Shown here: positions 1 to 6,481 of the stretch, in pieces
How the letters are laid out: every line of letters begins with the position of its first letter
Numbering within the stretch: the stretch's first letter is position 1
NCBI GenBank assembly: GCA_021029095.1
Contig: JAJOHG010000617.1
Coordinates: 1 to 11,005, forward strand
From: Phellopilus nigrolimitatus
Lineage: Eukaryota > Basidiomycota > Agaricomycetes > Hymenochaetales > Hymenochaetaceae
Direction of reading: 5' to 3'
Length of the DNA stretch: 11,005 nt
Program-made: the position numbers and the translations under genes
The notes under the pieces: model-generated
Database searches by the model: none
Seen by the model: only the letters and a program-made list of their open reading frames with translations
What the model was told of the DNA's origin: nothing

Positions 1-224
1 GCACCGACCGCCGGCACAGTGCAGACGTCTTACAAGCGGCGATAGTATACACGCACGCGAGTCCACGTCATATTAATTTTATCGAGACCGCTCTGCTTCC
101 TCGAGCTCTCTGCAAGTGCATTTAATGTACAGAACCTGAGAGCACTTGCGCGCTCCGAGACCCGGACGAGCCGCACCGGGTGCCGAGCCAGCGCTTCAAA
201 GACGGCAGACAGAACGTACATATA

Positions 225-246
225 CAGTGGAACCTCCCATATTGCA
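225..246 (+). repeat. left terminal inverted repeat of the MITE
   Basis: A 22-bp end repeat beginning CAGTGGAACCTCCC. It matches the reverse complement of 803-824 at 21 of 22 positions and is preceded by TA. A near copy of its inner part, AACCTCCCATAATGCA, follows at 264-279, which suggests repeated transposase-binding sites. Confidence 0.88.
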
Positions 247-802
247 AAACTCTCATAATGCATAACCTCCCATAATGCATAGATCCGGGTTTCCACCGGG
301 TCGGTAGATAGAAAATCCTTATATGATAATGCATAAAACTATATATGCATAATGCATAGCCAATTTGAGTAAATTAAATATGGATATGCATTATGCGAGG
401 TCGGTTACCATCGGGTTGCGACACTTTCATTATTTATTTTCTCCTTTTCTTCCACATTTTTTCACCTATCAACACTATGATGAGGATTTGACAGTTCATT
501 CCGCAGACCTTCCCCATCTTTTGGGAGAATCCCGGTTGCCATTGAACATTCAGCCAGATTTCAGGCAGTCTCACGGCCATCTCCACCAACTCAGAATAAA
601 GCTGCGAGCAGAGCACACAAAGAGCCTTGTACAGCCTGATATCACACAGGTTTTTTTTTCAGCTTAGGGGATGTTATAGCAACCCGATAAATACCATCAT
701 AGCTTATCCTCTGATTTTAATGGTTTAATTACCTAATAAGTCAAGTTTCTCGTATTGCATAACCTCTGAATAAGCATAAGCCGACCCTTCCACCAACCTT
801 TA

Positions 803-824
803 TGCAGTATGGGAGGTTCCACTG
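803..824 (-). repeat. right terminal inverted repeat of the MITE
   Basis: The inverted partner of 225-246, with one mismatch and TA immediately outside. A degenerate subterminal copy, GCATAACCTCTGAATAAG, lies inside the element at about 757-774. This mirrors the repeated motif at the left end. Confidence 0.88.
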
Positions 825-826
825 TA

Positions 827-1930
827 TGTACATATGTACGCGCCCAATCCCGCACACGCGCGCGCCGGCTTTCTATCGACGCGCGCCGCGGCGTCCTGCG
901 GAGTGTCCGAGGCGACTCGTCTTAATCACCGACCTGACAGACGGCGCTCGACGCAGCCCCCGGGCACCGCGCGCGATAAGTAGGGAAGTAAGGCAGAGGA
1001 CGGAGGCAAATATATGTAGATCGGCAGATCAGGCAGTCCTCGCGGTTTCGTGTGCGTGCTTGCTTATCGCCAGGACGATCTCTAATTTTTTTTTGTTCTT
1101 TGTGATGAGGATGAGTCACCGCTGACTACTTATGGGTGCGTTTCTGATATCTCCATATAAGCCTCCGTCGTGATCGTCCCGCCGTGCGTACGCGTACGCC
1201 TCCGGCCTAGTGTCGAAGAAGAACTTCGAAGCATACGAGACTCACGCAGTGCATTATAGAGTGACAGTGGCGGCGTGCCAAGCCAAGGTTCGTCTCAATT
1301 GCATTGTCTCCGCCAATTCTCGTCTCCGCTATCTCGATAAATGAGTGGTCTACGCAAAACGAAGGAAAGAGGGCACGGCGACAAAAAACAGGGGACGCGT
1401 AGACTTAATGGCAAGGCCGCCCCCCGGGTGTGCACGGAGCCACTGACCGTTCATGAGCGCCAACGTGGGCAGCGGAAAGCAATGTGATTCGCGCGCCTCC
1501 GTCGACGCCGGCGCTGGATTGCGATTATCGAGGTGGAGGGACAGCCACACTGCCTCGAGCCATCAAAGCTTCTAAATGCTGATATGTTCTTCACTGACAT
1601 TAGACGCTCGACTTCTATTAAGGAGTCTGAAAGCAAGATTCGAAAGTCTAGTATGTTCTACGAGTCGCCGACGGGGACGGTGCCCGTCGAAAACGAGGAA
1701 AGAGACTTCTGGCCCGCTGGCTTCTTCTTCCCTTCATAGGGAGATCAGCGCGTCGCACAATCTAACTTAGAGCTTGTGTCTAGCTCTGGCTTGCTGGCTT
1801 TGGCGCGCCCGGGCGCCCCTAGTGCTCCGTGCTTCGCTGTCTGCGCCGCAAATTGCGCTTCAATTGGCTTCTGGATCCTCAGGCTCGTCTCGGAAGACTG
1901 AGCTATTGAGAGTCTAAAGATATCTGCAGC
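827..1930. other. gene-poor stretch, no firm feature
   Basis: No convincing intact gene is seen. The first 150 bases are very GC- and CpG-rich. A frame at 1341-1487 on the plus strand encodes 48 residues rich in Arg and Lys and starts at an ATG, but it has no recognisable domain and is short enough to arise by chance. At 1102-1125 a GTGATGA is followed by CTGA, which resembles snoRNA C and D boxes, but the spacing of about 13 nt is far too small for a C/D snoRNA. The stretch may contain decayed coding sequence. Confidence 0.4.
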
Positions 1931-2270
1931 ATGTCATCAAAGCTTTCGCGCCCACGGATGCAGTCGCCCACAATGACGCCATTTACGGAAGATGCTCCTG
2001 TACGTGATTGCTATGGCCGTGGCTGCCGACGCCCCGCGCCTTCGCGCAATTGAGTCTGCTTAATGCTCTTATCTGGCTTTGCCTTATTTTAGCTTTGATA
2101 TTCGGCTGCATGTCGAGAAGAAAAAATCCTCCGTTCATCGCAAATTGCGACCCACGTTTGACTGGCTTTGTCTTCCCGTATTTCGAGGAGCGAGCTCCGC
2201 GGTGGCGGCTGCGTCTCAATTTCCTGTTGTAATAGAGGAAGGGAAGGAGAAGCGACTTGTATCTATATGA
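1931..2270 (+). pseudogene. possible decayed gene fragment
   Basis: An ATG at 1931 opens 23 codons rich in Ser, Pro, Met and Thr, up to a strong GTACGT splice donor at 2000. A pyrimidine-rich acceptor, TTATTTTAG, ends at 2092. The downstream sequence from 2094 reads as a protein-like frame beginning FDIRLHVEKKKSSVH and ends at a TGA at 2268-2270. Joining the two by this intron would put a stop codon (TGA) in frame at once, because the second piece lies in another phase. I read this as a possible broken gene, or as two unrelated chance frames. No family was recognised. Confidence 0.2.
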
Positions 2271-2342
2271 AAACTCACTTCCCAGGAAATAGAACGATGA
2301 CGTAGGCGACTCGGTGTTCGTGCTTAGCAGCACTTCCGTCCT

Positions 2343-2564
2343 TGTACCACGCTCGTGTACGCCTTGTAAGATCTGCCGGATTTTCTCTGCCCACGAAGGA
2401 ACTGAAGTTCCTCATGCGCTTTATTTGATTATTTTACGTCACCTTGAACTCACCAGCCACAGTTTGCTTGCGCTTTCACAAAGTATAACCGCATCCGAGA
2501 CTACCCTGAGAGCCCGTGTGGGAGAAATTTTAACCTCAAACGATTTGCCTTTTCGTCTCATCAG
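2343..2564. repeat. tandem duplication of ~230 bp, copy 1
   Basis: First copy of a diverged direct repeat; the second copy follows head to tail. Shared landmarks in the same order are a TGTAnCACG start, CGTGnACGCCTTG, ATCTGCCGGA, CCCACGAAGGAACT, AGTTCCTCATGCGCT, CCAGCCACAGT, GCATCCGAGACTA and a CTCATCAGG end. The open frames across both copies are short and their positions differ, so the unit looks non-coding or decayed. It could be a fragment of a repetitive element. Confidence 0.75.
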
Positions 2565-2805
2565 GTGTAACACGGTCGTGCACGCCTTGGAAAATCTGCC
2601 GGAATTTCTTTGCCCACGAAGGAACTTAAGTTCCTCATGCGCTCTATTTGATTTTTTCCCCGTCACTTTAAGCTGACCAGCCACAGTGCATTCGCAGGGG
2701 TATGAGACTGCATCCGAGACTAGGCTAAGGGTCGGAACGATGACAGTGGGTGAAAGAAAATTTGACCTCTCGACTTTTCCTTCCGTCACCAATATCTCAT
2801 CAAGG
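2565..2805. repeat. tandem duplication of ~230 bp, copy 2
   Basis: Second copy of the direct repeat at 2343-2564, offset by 222-223 bp at the palindrome and longer by about 20 bp through small insertions. It ends with CTCATCAAGG, matching CTCATCAGG at the end of copy 1. The many substitutions and small indels show the duplication is not recent. Confidence 0.75.
2620..2635. repeat. 16-bp perfect palindrome inside repeat copy 2
   Basis: AGGAACTTAAGTTCCT is its own reverse complement. The equivalent site in copy 1 (2397-2412) is AGGAACTGAAGTTCCT, which differs by one central base. Both arms have been kept while sequence around them changed. A protein-binding site or a small hairpin is possible, but nothing else supports a function. 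Confidence 0.7.
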
Positions 2806-3796
2806 CTGCGGTGGTCGTCAGTCGACCCCGAGGCTCCCAACGCATGCGGGCAACCTGACTGAGCAACCGACAGAAAATCGCAAACTCACACAGGGTGTCT
2901 TCCTAAACATGCCTTCCTGGTATAGTCTGCGCGCAACGCATTCCATTCTCCAGCTCGACTCGTATACTTAGTTCGCAGTTTGTTATCTTGGTCTCAATCA
3001 GTGCCATCCCCGTTTTCTCCTGATATACTTGGCGACCTCAAAGCCGTGCGTGACCGCGCACGAAGTCTAAGTGGTGGAGATGGGAATTCCAGTCTCGAAA
3101 TCGGAGATCGCGGTGACGTGTCGGCTGCTTGTTCTTACGTGGCCTTGATCTTCGCGATGAGCGCGCGCGCCGATAACTGCACGCGAACGTCTTCTCTTTC
3201 TCGTGCTGTAAGCGGTGCCTGATCAGCTTGGGAATCGGACGAACGTTCGCAGTAAACCGGAGTTTTACAGTATTCACCGAAGCTTTGTGGCTCGCCTCTG
3301 CATCCATGATTTTCTCAAGTTCCGAATATCTTCGCGGGTCAGTTGAAATGAGTTTGAAATGATGGCAACTTCTCACGCCGTAGAATTCGAAACCCTTTCG
3401 AAAGAAAAAATAGAAAACGAAAAACAGCTCCAAGTCGACCGCTTCTCTCACTTCGTTCGCGACCGTCAAGACATCAGGTGAGGCGTCATAAGTCATTTAG
3501 TCCTTTTTTCCACTCCATCTGTGTCGGGTTCGATGCTTGGCGTCAGGAATTATCTGTGTTGGACCCGGGACACCCACGTGCAAAATTGACTTGTGCGCAA
3601 ATATTCAGTGCGGACACAATAGTGTGGGTTATGTAACTGCAGAATTTTGGGGCGTTCTGAAATTGCAGAATCATCTCTCGCGTCCTTCGCTATTGCAGAA
3701 GTGAAGGCAAGATTTACAACCTTAGTCGAGGATAAGGCCCCGGAAGACGCCACTTTACAGTCTAACTGAAAAATGAAGTACGTGCATATGATCCAC
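2806..3796. other. gene-poor stretch with one low-confidence minus-strand frame
   Basis: The longest frame runs on the minus strand from 3496 to 3038 (152 codons with an ATG start). It has a plausible N-terminal half (acidic and hydrophobic, with a Phe/Tyr-rich run around residues 25-33) and a strongly basic C-terminal half. The plus strand over 2980-3222 is also open for 80 codons, so at least one of these is a shadow. No domain, splice pattern or promoter supports either. From 3550 to 3800 there is a short inverted repeat: TGTGCGCAAA near 3590-3600 and TTTGCGCACA at 3800-3809. It may mark the ends of a small unidentified element of about 220 bp. Confidence 0.25.
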
Positions 3797-3823
3797 AATT
3801 TTGCGCACAGTGGAAACTAAAAT

Positions 3824-4000
3824 ATGGCAGCCAGAGTTAGGAAGGCGGCCCCGAAGACTAAGGTCGTGTGCACTCGGATGCATACCTACGACTCTCGCCG
3901 TCGACACCGACTCCGCCGGAGAACTCGAAGGTGCAGAGGACCTTCGAAGGCAGTGCAGGAAGTATCTGAGGACGAATACCTCTTTTTACGGAAATCGTAA
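3824..4000 (+). CDS. small basic hypothetical ORF (58 aa), doubtful
   Basis: The start is in a favourable fungal context (ACTAAAATGGCAGCC, with A at -3 and G at +4). The product is 58 residues: a basic N terminus (MAARVRKAAPKTK), an Arg-rich middle and a more acidic C-terminal end. All three plus-strand frames are open over much of this stretch, and the frame one base away also reads as protein-like. Coding is therefore not established. It could be the first exon of a decayed gene or chance. No homologous family was recognised. Confidence 0.18.
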   Translation: MAARVRKAAPKTKVVCTRMHTYDSRRRHRLRRRTRRCRGPSKAVQEVSEDEYLFLRKS

Positions 4001-4928
4001 TCAATAATTCACTTGCACGTTTGCAAACTTTGAACCCCCTCCATGCCAATAGAGCAGTCGCCCTTCCGGATGAATGTGCGTGTTGGGTGGGGCTGGAGGA
4101 CCTTTCGCTGCTGTTTCCCGGACCAGATACGTGCTGGGGTGAAGAGAGGAGCTTGTGCGTTGTACACCGGTAGTACGCTCAAAGCACTGAAGGCGTGAAA
4201 GTAGCTTCAATTTCCTGGTCAAGCGCGGTCACCATGCATGTCTTGGAAGTTTCATAGCTAAAAGCTCTCCTTCACAGTCTCTATCTTCCGAATCATCTGC
4301 AGTAGCTAGGATCACGGGCTCGCAATCTAAAGCAGTCGTTGATAACTTATGGGATCCGCCAAGGTGCGCACATAGCGGATCATTCCGTGCCTTCCCATCC
4401 TCGATCTAGTGGACAGAGATTAGAAGACACTTCTTAAGTAAAGGCCTGGAGCGTATCTACGTCACTTGTAGGAACTCAATGCTCTACAGCGGTGCCAAGT
4501 CAGCCCTAAACTACCTGCGGATATTTTACACAGGAGATACTTTGATATCTTGGCTGACGATTTTTCTCAAATGAAGATATGAACGAGCTCGAAGTCGGAG
4601 GCCATGTAGACCTGGTGACCAGCACTTCTGACTTGCCTCCTGACGCGCCTCCTATCTCTACCCCGCTCGAGCCGCTGTAAACCCTCGTGCAAGACACACC
4701 CATGCACTCGACCTCACAGCCTGTTTGCTTTTTGAAATACATGCACCACCTCTTTACATTTGAGACACGAGGAACGAACACCGGTAAGTGATCATCGATC
4801 CACGTTGTTTCCACGGACCACAATAATAAAGCATTTCTATATCATGATCGACACCGATCGAACGTCGATCGACGCGAAGCATCTGGACCCCCGCAACATG
4901 CATTGAATCCACTTCACGGCAAACAGCG
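4001..4928. other. no supportable gene
   Basis: I see only short frames on both strands (105 residues or fewer) with no recognisable domain, no consistent splice signals and no tandem repeat. Base composition is mixed. At 4844-4876 there are several GATCGA-type words in close order (for example ATCGAACGTCGATCGACG). These are self-complementary but short. Confidence 0.4.
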
Positions 4929-4950
4929 CGGGGAAGAAGTCCCTTCCCCG
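4929..4950. repeat. perfect hairpin, 8-bp stem
   Basis: CGGGGAAG (4929-4936) pairs perfectly with CTTCCCCG (4943-4950) around the 6-nt loop AAGTCC. The stem is GC-rich. The hairpin directly abuts the tRNA-like sequence on its 3' side as read on the minus strand. It may be a structured trailer of that unit or an unrelated inverted repeat. Confidence 0.6.
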
Positions 4951-5013
4951 AGTCACGCTGGGACTTGAAGCCACAAGCCAGTTACCAGGCGATGGCCGCA
5001 CTCAGCCCTTAAC
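4951..5013 (-). ncRNA. tRNA-like relic or tRNA-derived element
   Basis: Read on the minus strand, this stretch has GGGCTGAGTGCGG (4996-5008), which resembles an internal promoter A box. About 23 nt further on it has GGCTTCAAGTCCC (4960-4972), which resembles a B box / T arm with one change from GGTTCAAGTCCC. Between them lies CTGGTAA, which has the form of an anticodon loop (GGT, threonine), but the bases flanking it do not form a five-pair stem and the acceptor arm pairs only partly. It is therefore not a functional tRNA as it stands. A degenerate tRNA or the head of a tRNA-derived SINE would fit. Confidence 0.3.
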
Positions 5014-5103
5014 TCTTGCGTTGTTGCCTTCCTTCTTTTCTCGATTCTCCAGTACATGTACATGTAGTTAAACACACCTATAATCACCCAGGCCTTTATC
5101 TAC

Positions 5104-5111
5104 TATAAAAA
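5104..5111 (+). promoter_or_regulatory. TATA-like box
   Basis: TATAAAAA is followed about 30 nt later by a pyrimidine-rich stretch (CTTCTCCC near 5135-5142) that resembles a basidiomycete transcription start region. The first good ATG downstream is at 5253, in the context CCAAAAACAATGAAG. The arrangement looks like a promoter and leader, but what follows is only a very short frame. Confidence 0.35.
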
Positions 5112-5252
5112 CCGCACGCATTTGCAATAGCCTATCTTCTCCCTTGTCTCGTGTTATATCTCACCCTTCCGTACAAGCGTGTCATATGCAGCTGATGTGC
5201 GTGCACATTTATATACATGCATAGTGTGTGTGTTGTCTGGCAGCCAAAAACA

Positions 5253-5339
5253 ATGAAGCAGCTGTCTACCTCCTCTAGTCTCAGGTATTTGTCACAAGGG
5301 TACTTACTACTCGAGAGCACGGCTGACCGGCGTTGGTGA
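5253..5339 (+). CDS. 28-aa ORF behind a promoter-like region, doubtful
   Basis: An ATG in good context (A at -3) opens 28 codons beginning MKQLSTSSSLRYLSQG. Within and beyond it lies an intron-like segment, 5285-5345 (61 nt): donor GTATTT, branch-like GCTGAC about 20 nt before the acceptor TGTAG. Splicing it out gives an even shorter product ending at a TGA near 5378. The leader, ATG context and intron signals fit a transcribed unit, but the product would be tiny. It may be the 5' end of a decayed gene, a short peptide gene or a non-coding transcript. Confidence 0.2.
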   Translation: MKQLSTSSSLRYLSQGYLLLESTADRRW

Positions 5340-5345
5340 TTGTAG

Positions 5346-6010
5346 TCTTTTTTTTCGTTCTGCTACTTATTTTTCGTGAACTCGTCAGACAGAGCATGTG
5401 ATCTGTCTGCGGCATGACAAAATCATGGAAAATGTTGTCGAGTTCGTGAAAGATCTCTCGATTTGTACGCCGATAGATCAAACAAGGCTTATCAAACAGC
5501 CGTGGAAGTAGAGTAGACTTGGCGGATATATTGAGTACGCTTTACTGCAATGGTATCTACGAATAAACAGACAGCAGACAATCAATGAAGGCTTTGAATT
5601 TCCCAAGTAAATAAGTAAAAAGAGGGTGATGAAGTGAATCAGATGAACTGGATTTACTTATAACAAAAAAAGGTGAGCAATAGACGGCAAGACGGTTTCT
5701 GAGTACCACATGAATTCTCCAGCATATCGTAGGTCGTGCAGACTTTAGAAATCAGACGAAAATGAGCCTCCCAGACCACGGTGGCAGAAGTCATTATATG
5801 GCCGAACATTGTTCAATTGCTACTCGCGTCAGCAATACACTTGAGTTATCGCATTTTCAAATTATTCGGCCTTCAGACGAGCTTATAAAAATTCGCAATG
5901 GCACAAAAAAGATCAATAAAATTACAATCAATAGCAGTAGATACATGTGGGAATCGAACATAACGGAATACAAAGAGTTCTCGGTAGTACAAATCAAAAA
6001 AAAAAAAAAA
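5346..6010. other. A/T-rich stretch ending in an A15 run
   Basis: Only short frames occur here. AATAAA hexamers lie on the plus strand near 5561 and near 5916. The stretch ends in 15 consecutive A residues (5996-6010). The 8-bp word TACAAATC occurs just before the run (5988-5995) and again shortly after it (6017-6024). This may be the 3' part of a plus-strand transcript unit, a retroposed poly(A) tail, or simply the A/T-rich 3' flank of the large minus-strand gene. Confidence 0.3.
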
Positions 6011-6119
6011 TGATGATACAAATCGGTCCAGCCTGAGTCAAAGTCATAAACAAGTTGTGCAGTCACAATCACAGATCCGGAGAAAAAACAAATAGAAAAA
6101 GATAATACTCCTTGACGGT

Positions 6120-6481
6120 CCTTGATATCGCTCCCCATCGGCGCGTCGTCCACCATTACAATCATCCCTTTTCCAGTGGCCTCCCATTCATCCTGGCCTT
6201 GAGGTCCGCGACACACACCGCTGTCGCGGCGATCATTTCCTAAAGCATTTTGGCCGAGGTCGCGGTCATCGTAGCGGCAATAACCGCTGGACGAGCCGTT
6301 GTCTCGACGTTCACCATGGTTGTGATCCTCGCGGCATCGGTAGTCGTTCGAAGGACCTTGGCCTCGACGGTCATCACAGTCGCGGTCCTCATCACGCCGA
6401 CTATCACTTGAGGCTCTGCTTCCAGAAGGTCCACGGTCATTCCACATGGGGCGCGGGCACTGAACATCGTCGCCACTACGT
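6120..6481 (-). other. Arg/Asp/Gly-rich repeat frame overlapping the 3' end of the large gene
   Basis: In the minus-strand frame that differs from exon 8, 6481 down to about 6120 reads as about 120 residues rich in Asp, Arg, Gly, Ser and Tyr. It has 20-residue units (DRRGQGPSNDYR..., ERRDNGSSSGYC...). The DNA shows the same 60-bp period (6301-6360 resembles 6361-6420). The exon 8 frame over the same bases is rich in Thr, Ala, Val and Met, which is what an out-of-frame reading of Asp-Arg codons gives. The frame could be reached by a weak 68-nt intron (6549-6482, donor GTCTAC, branch CTGAC, acceptor GACAG), by a lost base, or by an assembly error. Its downstream end is unclear; the frame stays open into A/T-rich sequence to about 5857. 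Confidence 0.45.

Larger units (their letters stand above)
225..824. mobile_element. pogo/Tigger-like MITE, 600 bp
   Basis: A non-autonomous DNA transposon of exactly 600 bp. The left terminal inverted repeat (225-246) starts CAGTGGAACCTCCCATA and the right one (803-824) is its reverse complement with one mismatch in 22 bp. The dinucleotide TA directly flanks both ends (223-224 and 825-826), as expected for the TA target duplication of Tc1/mariner elements. Ends starting CAGTGGAACCTC are typical of the pogo/Tigger branch, whose transposases carry a CENP-B-like DNA-binding domain. The interior is A/T-rich, unlike the GC-rich flanks, and its longest reading frames (100 and 60 residues) show no recognisable DDE transposase. 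Movement would therefore depend on a transposase supplied from elsewhere. Subterminal copies of the terminal motif occur near both ends. The call as a transposon is firm; the family assignment rests only on the end sequence and the TA duplication. Confidence 0.88.

Noticed and set aside
365..667. 100-codon frame inside the MITE as a transposase
   Set aside because: It shows no DDE catalytic pattern, no CENP-B-like helix-turn-helix and no usual transposase length. Its composition follows the A/T-rich element.
1102..1147. C/D box snoRNA (GTGATGA followed by CTGA)
   Set aside because: The spacing between the boxes is about 13 nt to the first CTGA and about 35 nt to the second. There is no terminal stem and there are no guide-length stretches.
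1180..1230. Self-complementary words GCGTACGCGTACGC and AAGTTCTTCG-type
   Set aside because: They are short, common in CpG-rich sequence, and not arranged as a stable hairpin with a U run or as a repeated site.
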